Shown in pieces: positions 5,959 to 13,359 of a stretch of DNA of 17,086 nucleotides (position 1 is its first letter; each line of letters begins with the position of its first letter). A program made the translations under genes and the position numbers. The notes below the pieces were generated by a model, which saw nothing but the letters and a program-made list of their open reading frames with translations, made no database searches and was not told the DNA's origin. This stretch comes from JAZGAE01 sp036475545 (GTDB lineage: Bacteria; Pseudomonadota; Alphaproteobacteria; DATDPM01). Where the stretch lies: the NCBI GenBank assembly GCA_036475545.1, contig JAZGAE010000125.1, positions 1-17,086 of the forward strand, in the 5' to 3' direction.

Positions 5959-7646
5959 GCCGCCTTCGCCAGCAGCCCGCGGGCGATGACCTGGGCCTGG
6001 ATCTCGGCGGCGCCCTCGAAGATGCTGAGGATGCGGGCGTCGCACAGGACGCGCGAGATGGGATATTCCTCGGCGTAGCCGTTGCCGCCGTGGATCTGCA
6101 GCGCGTTGTCGGCCCCCGCCCAGGCGACGCGCGCGGCCAACAGCTTGGCCATGCCCGCCTCGATGTCGCAGCGGCGACCTGAGTCCTTCTCCCGCGCGGC
6201 ATAGTAGGTGAGCTGGCGCGCGATCATGGTCTCCACCGCCATCCAGGCGATCTTTCCCGAGATCCTAGGATAGGCGAAGATCGGCTTGCCGAACTGGACA
6301 CGCTCCTGCGCGTACTGGAGCCCGACCTCGAGCGCGTTCTGGGCCACGCCCACCGAGCGCGCCGCGGTCTGGATGCGCGCCGATTCGAAGGTCGCCATGA
6401 GCTGCTTGAAGCCCTGGCCCTCGGCTTCGCCGAGCAGGTCCTCCGCCTTGACCTCGAAGCCGTCGAAGGCGATCTCGTACTCCTTCATGCCGCGATAGCC
6501 CAAGACCGCGATCTCGCCCCCGCTCATGCCCTTGGCGGGGAACGGGTCGTCGTCCGAGCCCCGCGGCTTCTCCGCCAGGAACATGCTGAGCCCCTTGTAT
6601 CCGGGCTCGTCCGCGTTGGTCCTGGCCATGAGCGTCATCATGTCCGAGCGCGCGCCGTGGGTGATCCAGGTCTTGGCCCCGGTGACCCGGTAGACGTCGC
6701 CCTCCCGGACCGCGCGGGTGGTGAGGCTGCCCAGGTCCGAGCCGACGTTGGGCTCGGTGAACACCGCGGCGGTCATCACCTCGCCCGAGGCGATCCGAGG
6801 CAGCCACTTCTCCTTCTGCGCTTGAGTGCCGCCCAGGCGGATGAGCTCCGCCGCGATCTCGGCGCGGGTGCCGAGCGAGCCGACGCCCAGGAACCCGCGG
6901 GAAAGTTCCTCCGTCACCACGGCGATCGCGATCTTGCCCATCCCCAGCCCGCCGTATTCCTCCGGCACGGCGAGGCCGAACACGCCCAGCTCCGCCATCT
7001 GGTCGATGATCTCCATGGGGATCAGGTCGTCGTGCAAGTGCCATTCGTGGGCGGACGGCACCACCCGGTCCTCGACGAAGCGGTGGATCTGGTCGCGGAT
7101 GATCGCCAGCGTCTCGTCCTCGAGCCCGAGCGCGCCGAAATGGCCGTCGGCCACGAGCCGGGCGATGCGCGCGCGCACCTCGGCCGTGTTGCCGCGGGTG
7201 ACCAACGTCTTGATGGCGGGCTTGGCCAGCGCCGCGACGATCTCCGCTTCCCCGAGACCGAGGTCGGCGGGACGCACCACCTCGACCTGGCTCATGGCGA
7301 TGCCGCCGCCCAATTGCGCGACATACTCGCCGAAGGCGGCCTGGAGGATCAGGGACTCGAGCTCGCCCAAGGCGCCGGCCTCCTCCAGGCGCCTGGCCCA
7401 GCCCAAGGTTTCGGCGAGCGCCGCCACGTAGGTCTCGAGCCAGGCGAGCCCGTGGGCCGCGAATTGATGGGTCTCGAGAAGGCCCGCGTCGATGCGCCCC
7501 TCGCGCACGACCAGCGCCGCCACCGAGCCGCGGGCGGCCGCCGCCAACTGCCGGGCCCCCTCCAGCGCCTCGGCGCAAGTCTCCAGCAGGTTATCGACGA
7601 TGATCTCGGGCGTCGGCGTCCCGGTCCCTTCCTCGGCCTGGGTCAT
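5955..7646 (-). CDS. mcd: (2S)-methylsuccinyl-CoA dehydrogenase (acyl-CoA dehydrogenase family)
   Basis: A 563-residue FAD enzyme, longer than ordinary acyl-CoA dehydrogenases (about 380) because of a ~165-residue N-terminal domain. That extension is a hallmark of Mcd, which oxidises methylsuccinyl-CoA to mesaconyl-CoA in the ethylmalonyl-CoA pathway. The core is intact: VPEEYGGLGMGKIA, then the FAD/substrate segment TAAVFTEPNVGSDLGSL, then KTWITHGARSD, the RVQFGKPIFAYPRI helix, and QIHGGNGYAEEYPISR. The predicted catalytic base is Glu544 in the FEGAAEIQ motif. The specific substrate is inferred from length and from its position beside ccr and ecm; the general family is certain. AGGGAG and GGAG lie just upstream of the ATG. 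A perfect 10-base hairpin (7667-7692) separates it from ccr. Electrons should go to EtfAB. Confidence 0.9.
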   Translation of the reverse strand: MTQAEEGTGTPTPEIIVDNLLETCAEALEGARQLAAAARGSVAALVVREGRIDAGLLETHQFAAHGLAWLETYVAALAETLGWARRLEEAGALGELESLILQAAFGEYVAQLGGGIAMSQVEVVRPADLGLGEAEIVAALAKPAIKTLVTRGNTAEVRARIARLVADGHFGALGLEDETLAIIRDQIHRFVEDRVVPSAHEWHLHDDLIPMEIIDQMAELGVFGLAVPEEYGGLGMGKIAIAVVTEELSRGFLGVGSLGTRAEIAAELIRLGGTQAQKEKWLPRIASGEVMTAAVFTEPNVGSDLGSLTTRAVREGDVYRVTGAKTWITHGARSDMMTLMARTNADEPGYKGLSMFLAEKPRGSDDDPFPAKGMSGGEIAVLGYRGMKEYEIAFDGFEVKAEDLLGEAEGQGFKQLMATFESARIQTAARSVGVAQNALEVGLQYAQERVQFGKPIFAYPRISGKIAWMAVETMIARQLTYYAAREKDSGRRCDIEAGMAKLLAARVAWAGADNALQIHGGNGYAEEYPISRVLCDARILSIFEGAAEIQAQVIARGLLAKAA

Positions 7647-7666
7647 CGCTCCGTCTCCCTGAGGGC

Positions 7667-7692
7667 AAGGGGCCGGATCGTGCCGGCCCCTT
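7667..7692. terminator. Perfect 10-base stem-loop between ccr and mcd
   Basis: AAGGGGCCGG (7667-7676) pairs fully with CCGGCCCCTT (7683-7692) around a 6-base loop. On the plus strand it is followed by TTCTCTTT, which looks like an intrinsic terminator facing transcription that comes from the mcd side. On the minus strand (the ccr to mcd direction) no T-run follows, so it more likely slows, processes or stabilises the ccr-mcd mRNA than ends it. It ends about 20 bases before the mcd start. Confidence 0.55.
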
Positions 7693-7743
7693 CTCTTTGG
7701 GCTCCATCGGCCCGCGACGCCCGCCCGCCGGGCCGGCGCGGCG

Positions 7744-9030
7744 TCACGACTGCCGGTAGGCCTCGATGGCGTCCTCCACCGTCCTCAGGCCCGGCCGCTT
7801 GGCCTGCACGAGCACCGCCATGTTGCCCGGCTTGTGCAGGTTCTTCCACATCTTGGTGTGGGCGCGGGGAATGTCGGTCCACGGGAACACCTCCGACATG
7901 CAGGGGTCGATGCGCCGCTCGATGACCAGCTGGTTGGCCTGGCTCGCCTGCAGGAGGTTGGCGAAGTGGCTGCCCTGGATGCGTTTCTGGCGCATCCATA
8001 CGAAGCGCGCGTCGAAGGTGATGTTGTAGCCGGTGGTGCCGGCGCAGAACACCACCATGCCGCCGCGCTTCACCACGAAGCACGATACCGGGAAGGTCTG
8101 TTCGCCCGGGTGCTCGAAGACGAAATCGACGTCGTTGCCCTTGCCGGTGATGTCCCAGATGGCCTTGCCGAACTTGCGGACCTCCTTCATGTACGCGCCG
8201 TATCCCTCGGAGCCCACGTCGGGCATCCGGCCCCAGCAGTCGAACTCCTTGCGGTTGATGAGGCCCTTGGCGCCCAGCTGCATGACGAAGTCGCGCTTGT
8301 TCTCGTCCGAGATTATGCCGATGGCGTTGGCCCCGGCGGTGGCGATGAGCTGGACGGCCATGGACCCGAGCCCGCCCGAGGCCCCCCACACCAGCACGTT
8401 GTGGCCGGGCCGCAGGATATGGGGGCGGTGGCCGAACAGCATGCGATAGGCGGTTGCCAGCGTGAGCGTGTAGCAGGCGCTCTCCTCCCAGGTGAGGTGC
8501 AGGGGCCGGCGCAGCAGCTGCTGGGGCTGGACCCGCGCGAACTGGGCAAAGGAGCCGTCCGGGGTCTCGTAGCCCCAGATGCGCTGGCTGGTGGAGAACA
8601 TGGGGTCGCCGCCGTTGCACTCCTCGTCGTCCCCGTCCGTCTGGTTGCAGTGGACGCTCACCTCGTCGCCCACTTGCCAACGCTTCACCTTGGAGCCCAC
8701 CGCCCACACGACCCCGGCGGCATCGGAGCCTGCGACATGGTAGTCGGCGCCGTGCACGTCGAAGACCGAGACCGGCTTGCCCAGCGACGCCCACACGCCG
8801 TTGTAGTTGACGCCCGCGGCCATCACCAGGACCAGCACCTCGTGGGAATCGATTTCCGGGGTGGGCACCGTCTCGATCTGCATGGCCTGCTCCGGCGGGC
8901 CCTCGCGTTCCCGGCGGATGGCCCAGGCGTGCATCGTCTTGGGGATATGGCCGAGCGGCGGGATCTCGCCGATCTCGTAAAGGTCCTTCGCCGTCTCCCG
9001 GGATTTGAGCCGAGCCGCTTCGGAAGCCAT
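7744..9030 (-). CDS. ccr: Crotonyl-CoA carboxylase/reductase
   Basis: A 428-residue NADPH-dependent medium-chain dehydrogenase/reductase that reductively carboxylates crotonyl-CoA to (2S)-ethylmalonyl-CoA, the key step of the ethylmalonyl-CoA pathway. The N-terminus KDLYEIGEIPPLGHIPKTMH is characteristic of the family. NYNGVWASLGKP (75-86) carries the Asn of the CO2-binding pocket region. HVAGSDAAGVV (98-108) and WEESACYTLTLATAYRML (181-198) follow. The NADPH-binding WGASGGLGSMAVQ is at 215-227, and QGSHFANL, near residue 355, carries the conserved His. Length is as expected. The gene is divergent from ecm across a 335-base control region with repeated operator-like boxes. mcd follows it on the same strand after 97 bases. 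Confidence 0.97.
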   Translation of the reverse strand: MASEAARLKSRETAKDLYEIGEIPPLGHIPKTMHAWAIRREREGPPEQAMQIETVPTPEIDSHEVLVLVMAAGVNYNGVWASLGKPVSVFDVHGADYHVAGSDAAGVVWAVGSKVKRWQVGDEVSVHCNQTDGDDEECNGGDPMFSTSQRIWGYETPDGSFAQFARVQPQQLLRRPLHLTWEESACYTLTLATAYRMLFGHRPHILRPGHNVLVWGASGGLGSMAVQLIATAGANAIGIISDENKRDFVMQLGAKGLINRKEFDCWGRMPDVGSEGYGAYMKEVRKFGKAIWDITGKGNDVDFVFEHPGEQTFPVSCFVVKRGGMVVFCAGTTGYNITFDARFVWMRQKRIQGSHFANLLQASQANQLVIERRIDPCMSEVFPWTDIPRAHTKMWKNLHKPGNMAVLVQAKRPGLRTVEDAIEAYRQS

Positions 9031-9365
9031 GCTCCTGCTACCTCGCTTTCATGCCCCGTGACCCATGCCGAAGCGCGACCCGCGCCTCCGCCGCGCCGCG
9101 CCGCAAAGCCGCCCTGCGCGCCGCAAAGCCGCCCTGCGCGCCGCGGACAAGGCCATCCCCCCCTTTTTGCAGCGCACAAACTTTTACTGCCCCGCAAGTT
9201 TGTTTGCAACGCACAATATCCTGGACAAATATGGTAAGTTAGGTCGCCCGGCGGCCCGCAGGCGGAGCTTTGGCGCCGTTTTTCGCGGCCTTTCAAGGCC
9301 TTGGGCGTGTGTGCAAGCGCGCACGGCCCGGAGAGCGCCGGGCTCATTGATCCGGGGTGAAGGGT
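9031..9365. promoter_or_regulatory. Divergent ccr / ecm control region
   Basis: No gene lies in these 335 bases. They hold a 20-base perfect tandem repeat (9101-9140) and an AT-richer core at 9164-9240. The core contains two direct repeats, TTTGCAGCGCACAA (9166-9179) and TTTGCAACGCACAA (9203-9216), one mismatch and 37 bases apart, each with a TTTG/CAA dyad. Overlapping them is an inverted repeat, ACAAACTT (9176-9183) with AAGTTTGT (9196-9203). A short palindrome GGCCTTTCAAGGCC is at 9287-9300. I found no convincing -35/-10 pair for either gene. The arrangement fits an operator for both divergent genes (inference). Confidence 0.6.
9101..9140. repeat. 20-base perfect tandem repeat, two copies
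   Basis: The unit CCGCAAAGCCGCCCTGCGCG occurs at 9101-9120 and again at 9121-9140 with no mismatch; the next bases (CCGCGGACAA) diverge. It lies in the untranslated region upstream of ccr, outside the operator-like core. Confidence 0.85.
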
Positions 9366-11468
9366 ATGACGGAGGAAACCGCACGCGGTCGCGAAGCCGC
9401 AGCCAGGCCCGAGGCGGAGTCGCCCGAGGCGGCGGACCCCGCGGCCCGGGGCCGGGCGCGGGGCGCCGGCAAGGGGCCCCCCGGCCGCGGCCGGCCGTGG
9501 CTCATCCGCACCTACTCCGGCCATACCTCGGCGGCCGCCTCCAACGAGCTCTACCGGTCGAATCTGGCGCGCGGGCAGACGGGGCTTTCGATCGCCTTCG
9601 ATCTGCCCACCCAGACGGGCTACGACGCCGACGATCCCTTGGCCGCCGGCGAGGTCGGCAAGGTGGGCGTGCCGATCGGCCACTTGGGCGACATGGAGCG
9701 GCTCTTCGAGGGTCTGCCGCTGGAGCGGATGAACACCTCGATGACCATCAACGCCACCGCCGCGTGGCTGTTGGCCCTCTACGTCGCGACCGCCGACAGG
9801 CAAGGGGCCAAGCGGTCCAAGCTCGTCGGCACCACCCAGAACGACATCGTCAAGGAGTACCTCTCGCGCGGCACCTACATCTTCCCGCCCAAGCCCAGCA
9901 TGGGGCTCACCACCGACGTCATCGCGTTCGCCTCGCGCGAGATGCCGAAGTGGAACCCGATGAACGTGTGCTCCTACCACCTCCAGGAGGCGGGCGCGAC
10001 CCCGGTGCAGGAGCTCGCCTTCGCGCTGGCGACGGCCCGCGCGGTGCTGGATGCGGTGCGCGAATCGGGCCAGGTGGCGGACGAGGACTTCCCCGCCGTG
10101 GTGGGGCGCATCAGCTTCTTCTTGAACGCCGGCATGCGCTTCGTCACCGAGATGTGCAAGGTCCACGCCTTCGCCGAACTCTGGGACGAGATCACCGCCC
10201 AGCGCTACGGCGTGACGGACGCGAAGTTCCGCCGCTTCCGCTACGGGGTGCAGGTGAACTCCCTGGGGCTGACCGAGCAGCAGCCCGAGAACAACGTTTA
10301 CCGCATCCTGATCGAGATGCTCTCGGTGGTGCTTTCCAAGAATGCCCGCGCCCGCGCGGTTCAGCTCCCCGCCTGGAACGAGGCGTTGGGGCTCCCCAGG
10401 CCCTGGGACCAGCAATGGTCGCTCCGGCTCCAGCAGATCATGGCCTACGAGACCGATCTTCTTGAGTTCGACGACATCTTCGAGGGCTCGCGCGTGATCC
10501 GCGAGAAGGTGGACGAGCTCAAATCGCAAGCCAAGGCGGAGCTCGAGCGCATCGACGAGATGGGTGGGTGCCTGACGGCCGTGGAATCCGGCTACATGAA
10601 GCAGAAGCTCGTCGAGTCCAGCACCCGGCGCCTCGCCCGGATCGAGTCCGGCGAGCTGCCGCTGGTGGGCGTCAACTGCTTCACCGAGGCGCTCCCCTCG
10701 CCGCTCACCGAAGAGGGCGAGGCCGGCTTCCTCTCGCCGCACCCGGATGCCGAGGCCGAGCAGATCAGGGGCCTGAAGGCCTGGCGCGAGGCCCGCGACG
10801 CCGATGCGGTCCGCCGAGCGCTGAAGGAGCTGGAAGCCGCGGTCGCCGAGGGCCGCAACGTCATGGAGCCGTCGGTTGCCGCGGCCCACGCGGGCGTCAC
10901 CACGGGCGAGTGGGCGGGGACCTTGCGCAAGATCTTCGGCGAGTACCGGGCCCCCACCGGCGTCGCCGCCGGCGCCGGCGGCCCGGCCGCGAGGGTATCG
11001 CCCGAGAGCATGGCGGAGGTGCGCGAGCGCGTCGAGGAGGTGTCGAGCCGCATCGGCCGGCGCATCAAGATGCTGGTGGGCAAGCCGGGCCTCGACGGCC
11101 ATTCCAACGGCGCCGAGCTGATCGCGGTCCGGGCCCGCGACGTTGGGATGGAGGTGGTCTACGAGGGCATCCGGCTCACCCCCGCCCAGATCGCCAACAC
11201 CGCCCTCGAGGAAGGCGTGCACGTGGTCGGCCTGTCGGTGCTCTCGGGCTCGCACCTGGAGCTGGTCGCGGAAGTCTTGGAGCGGATGCGGAGCGCCGGC
11301 CTCGGCCACGTGCCGGTGGTGGTGGGCGGCATCATCCCGCCCGCGGACGCCGGAGCCCTCAAGGAGGCGGGCGTGGCCGCCGTTTACACGCCCAAGGACT
11401 ACGACACCGCCGCCATCATGTCCGAGATCGTCGAGCTGGTGGACCGCGCGGCCAAAGAGGCGGCCTGA
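9366..11468 (+). CDS. ecm: Ethylmalonyl-CoA mutase, adenosylcobalamin-dependent
   Basis: About 700 residues; converts (2R)-ethylmalonyl-CoA to (2S)-methylsuccinyl-CoA. The catalytic TIM-barrel half shows RPWLIRTYSGHTS, GQTGLSIAFDLPTQTGYDAD, ERMNTSMTINATAAWLLALY, GTTQNDIVKEYLSRGTYIFPP and QVNSLGLTEQQPENNVYRI. The C-terminal cobalamin domain shows KPGLDGHSNGAE with H579 as the lower axial ligand, then LSVLSGSH and VVVGGIIPP. Among mutases, the single-chain length and the neighbourhood of ccr and mcd favour Ecm over methylmalonyl-CoA mutase (the MeaA type). The first ~45 residues are an Ala/Arg/Glu/Gly-rich extension before the conserved start of the fold. I chose ATG 9366 because GGGGTGAAGG lies upstream; GTG at 9357 is in frame and possible. 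Its cofactor can be supplied by PduO. Confidence 0.94.
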   Translation: MTEETARGREAAARPEAESPEAADPAARGRARGAGKGPPGRGRPWLIRTYSGHTSAAASNELYRSNLARGQTGLSIAFDLPTQTGYDADDPLAAGEVGKVGVPIGHLGDMERLFEGLPLERMNTSMTINATAAWLLALYVATADRQGAKRSKLVGTTQNDIVKEYLSRGTYIFPPKPSMGLTTDVIAFASREMPKWNPMNVCSYHLQEAGATPVQELAFALATARAVLDAVRESGQVADEDFPAVVGRISFFLNAGMRFVTEMCKVHAFAELWDEITAQRYGVTDAKFRRFRYGVQVNSLGLTEQQPENNVYRILIEMLSVVLSKNARARAVQLPAWNEALGLPRPWDQQWSLRLQQIMAYETDLLEFDDIFEGSRVIREKVDELKSQAKAELERIDEMGGCLTAVESGYMKQKLVESSTRRLARIESGELPLVGVNCFTEALPSPLTEEGEAGFLSPHPDAEAEQIRGLKAWREARDADAVRRALKELEAAVAEGRNVMEPSVAAAHAGVTTGEWAGTLRKIFGEYRAPTGVAAGAGGPAARVSPESMAEVRERVEEVSSRIGRRIKMLVGKPGLDGHSNGAELIAVRARDVGMEVVYEGIRLTPAQIANTALEEGVHVVGLSVLSGSHLELVAEVLERMRSAGLGHVPVVVGGIIPPADAGALKEAGVAAVYTPKDYDTAAIMSEIVELVDRAAKEAA

Positions 11469-11480
11469 GCCCGCGAGTCC

Positions 11481-11525
11481 CCTGCCGCCGGGGCGATCCC
11501 GGCAGGCCTGCGCACTTCTCTCTTG
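11481..11525 (+). terminator. Possible terminator between ecm and the Nudix gene
   Basis: CCTGCCG (11481-11487) pairs with CGGCAGG (11500-11506) around a 12-base loop that can add a GGG/CCC pairing. A pyrimidine-rich tract with several Ts (11515-11525) follows. It starts 12 bases after the ecm stop. The tract is interrupted by Cs, so termination may be partial. Confidence 0.4.
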
Positions 11526-11538
11526 TGATCCCAGCCCG

Positions 11539-12396
11539 GTGACCCTTCTCGACCGCATCGCCGAGTGCCACGCCTTCGATGCTTCCCGCTACCTTCCGTT
11601 CCGGATCGGGGCCGCACAGGTGGGCTGGATCGCCCGCGATCTCGCGCCCCGCCTCGACTCGTACGCGGGCGTGTTCGTGGTCGGCCGCGACGGCGTCTCG
11701 CTCGCGCCCCAGCTCGACACGTTCGAGGCGCGCAGCCGCGCGGTCGAGGGCGTGGCGCGCGAGCTCTTCGAGCAAGGTATCATTCCGCGCTGGCGGGACG
11801 AGCCCTACCCGGTGCTGCCCTTGGACGACGAGCGGCGCGAGGGCGCGCCGCTGATGCGCCTCGACCGGGGCGCGGTGCCCGCCTTCGGGGTGCGCGCCTT
11901 CGGGGTGCATTTGAACGGCTTCGTGCGGCAGGCGCGGGCCTTGCGCATGTGGGTGGCGCGGCGCAGTCCCGAGGCCGGGCTCCACCCCGGCAAGCTCGAC
12001 CAGCTGGTGGCGGGCGGGCTGCCCTTGGGCCGCACGCCGCTCCAAACCCTGATCGAGGAGGCGAAAGACGAGGCCAACGTCCCGCAGGCGCTGGCGCGCC
12101 GGGCAAGGCCCATCGGCTGCCTGTCCTATTGCCTGGAGACGCCGAGCGGCGTGAGCCCCGCCACCATGTTCATCTACGACCTCGAGCTCGGCCCCGGGTT
12201 TCGGCCCCGGAACAACGACGGCGAGCTCGCCGGCTTCCACCTCTGGGCCCTCGACGAGGTGAGAGGCCGCGTCGCCGACACCCTCGAGTTCAAGCCCAAC
12301 GCCAACCTCGTCGTCATCGACTTCCTGATCCGCCACGGGCTGATCGCCGCCGGCGACCCGGACTTCGCCGCGCTCGCCGAGGGCCTGGGGCGCTGA
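11539..12396 (+). CDS. DUF4743 / Nudix hydrolase family protein
   Basis: A 285-residue cytoplasmic protein resembling the two-domain family that includes plant Nudix 20/24 and yeast YJR142W. The N-terminal ~130 residues form the DUF4743 domain (LPFRIGAAQVGWI, VEGVARELFEQGIIPRWRDEPYPV, FGVHLNGFV). The Nudix box lies at 159-181: it begins GGLPLG and ends EEAKDEANV. It departs from the consensus GX5EX7REUXEEXGU: the first Glu is Arg165 and the Gly before the last hydrophobic is Asn180, but Glu174 and Glu178 remain. The downstream YDLELGPGFRPRNNDGEL is typical. GTG at 11539 is the only sensible start (no ATG in frame, weak ribosome site). Substrate unknown; relatives act on oxidised thiamine diphosphates (from memory). 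Its last ~30 codons are duplicated directly after the stop. Confidence 0.88.
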   Translation: MTLLDRIAECHAFDASRYLPFRIGAAQVGWIARDLAPRLDSYAGVFVVGRDGVSLAPQLDTFEARSRAVEGVARELFEQGIIPRWRDEPYPVLPLDDERREGAPLMRLDRGAVPAFGVRAFGVHLNGFVRQARALRMWVARRSPEAGLHPGKLDQLVAGGLPLGRTPLQTLIEEAKDEANVPQALARRARPIGCLSYCLETPSGVSPATMFIYDLELGPGFRPRNNDGELAGFHLWALDEVRGRVADTLEFKPNANLVVIDFLIRHGLIAAGDPDFAALAEGLGR

Positions 12397-12553
12397 GGGC
12401 AGGGGGTCCGGCCGCCGCCAACCTCGTCGTCATCGACTTCCTGATCCGCCACGGGCTGATCGCCGCCGGCGACCCCGACTTCGCCGCGCTCGCCGAGGGG
12501 TGGGGTCAAGATCGCAAGTCACTTCGGCGCTGAGGGCAGCGGGTCCCGCCGCC
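12301..12553. repeat. Tandem duplication of the Nudix gene 3' end (about 116 bases)
   Basis: Copy 1 is 12301-12416 and copy 2 is 12417-12553. They are almost identical over the first ~85 bases. Copy 2 then carries a 21-base insertion beginning near 12505 before both rejoin at CGCTGAGGGCAG. Copy 1 includes the true stop of the Nudix gene. Copy boundaries are read by eye and may shift by a few bases. Confidence 0.88.
12417..12533 (+). pseudogene. Duplicated C-terminal fragment of the Nudix gene
   Basis: Read in a frame two bases off from the parent, copy 2 still encodes ANLVVIDFLIRHGLIAAGDP and then DFAALAEG, followed by a different tail (WGQDRKSLRR) and a stop at 12531-12533. The new residues come from a 21-base, in-frame insertion. 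There is no start codon or ribosome site, so it is unlikely to be translated alone. Either copy could be the ancestral gene end; the sequence does not say which. Confidence 0.7.
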
Positions 12554-12665
12554 CCCTCGGCCGCTCCCGCCGGCGCCGCCCCTTGTGCCGCGCCCGGAAT
12601 TGCGGTGATCATGCGCGCGTTCGTCCGCCGAGCATCGACGCCCCAAGACCGGATCAAGGACCCCC

Positions 12666-13328
12666 ATGCCCGATTCGCCCGCGCTCGCCGGCCCGAGCTT
12701 CGGCCCCGCCGCAGGGGACGAGGCGCGCGAGCTCGTGATCCTGCTCCACGGCGTCGGCGCGGACGGCGCCGATTTGATCGGCCTCGCGCCCCACTGGGCC
12801 CACGCGCTTCCCCATGCCGTCTTCGTCTCCCCCCACGCGCCCTACGCCTTTGATATGGCGCCCATGGGCCGCCAGTGGTTCAGCCTCACGGACGTCGATC
12901 CCCAGGCCCTGCTCGCGGGCGTGCGCCGCGCCGCGCCGGCGCTCGATGCCTTCATCGACGCCGCGCTGGAGGACCGGGGGCTCGGGCCCGACCGCCTGGC
13001 GCTCGTGGGCTTCTCGCAGGGGACCATGATGGCGCTCCACGTCGGCCTCAGGCGGGCCGAAGCGGTCGCCTGCATCGTCGGCTATTCCGGCGCGCTCATC
13101 GGGCCCGAGACGCTGGACCGGGAGTTGAGGTCGCGCCCGCCGGTGCTGCTCGTCCACGGGGATCAGGACCCGGTGGTGCCGCCTCAGGCCCTGCCCGCGG
13201 CGGCGGCGGCGCTCGAGGCCCAGGGCGTCGCGGTGGAGACCCACGTCCGCCCCGGCCTCGGCCACGGCATCGACGGCGAGGGGCTCGCGCTCGGCGGCCG
13301 GTTCTTGGAGCGGGCGTTCGGGGGCTGA
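12666..13328 (+). CDS. Alpha/beta hydrolase, carboxylesterase/phospholipase family
   Basis: A 220-residue serine hydrolase of the small cytosolic type (YpfH / carboxylesterase 2 / acyl-protein thioesterase group). The oxyanion region LLHGVGADG is at 26-34. The nucleophile elbow GFSQGT gives Ser117. HGDQDPVVP at 164-172 carries the acid (Asp168 most likely), and GLGHGID gives His200. PMGRQWFSL (66-74) is typical of the family. No signal peptide and normal length. AAGGA (12656-12660) sits five bases before the ATG, a good ribosome site. The physiological ester or thioester substrate cannot be read from the sequence. It stands alone between the duplicated Nudix fragment and the HNH gene, all on the same strand. 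Confidence 0.9.
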   Translation: MPDSPALAGPSFGPAAGDEARELVILLHGVGADGADLIGLAPHWAHALPHAVFVSPHAPYAFDMAPMGRQWFSLTDVDPQALLAGVRRAAPALDAFIDAALEDRGLGPDRLALVGFSQGTMMALHVGLRRAEAVACIVGYSGALIGPETLDRELRSRPPVLLVHGDQDPVVPPQALPAAAAALEAQGVAVETHVRPGLGHGIDGEGLALGGRFLERAFGG

Positions 13329-13330
13329 GG

Positions 13331-13359
13331 GCGACCGGGCCGCGGCCGGTGCCGGTCGC
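13331..13359 (+). other. Stem-loop just after the hydrolase gene
   Basis: GCGACCGG (13331-13338) pairs perfectly with CCGGTCGC (13352-13359) around 13 bases that themselves contain CCGCGG. It begins three bases after the stop codon. There is no T-run, so it is a weak terminator candidate or an mRNA 3'-end stem. Confidence 0.4.

Noticed and set aside
3838..5965. Flanking direct repeats marking the ends of the TcmP cassette
   Set aside because: I compared the sequence near 3840-3960 with that near 5935-5965 and found no matching repeat of useful length, so the exact insertion points stay unknown.
6657..9237. Long plus-strand frames opposite mcd and ccr
   Set aside because: Compositionally biased shadows of two clear enzymes; no start signal or conserved motif.
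8823..11558. 911-codon open frame on the minus strand opposite ecm
   Set aside because: It covers the ecm coding region and the control region with a low-complexity product. Ecm is unmistakable on the plus strand.
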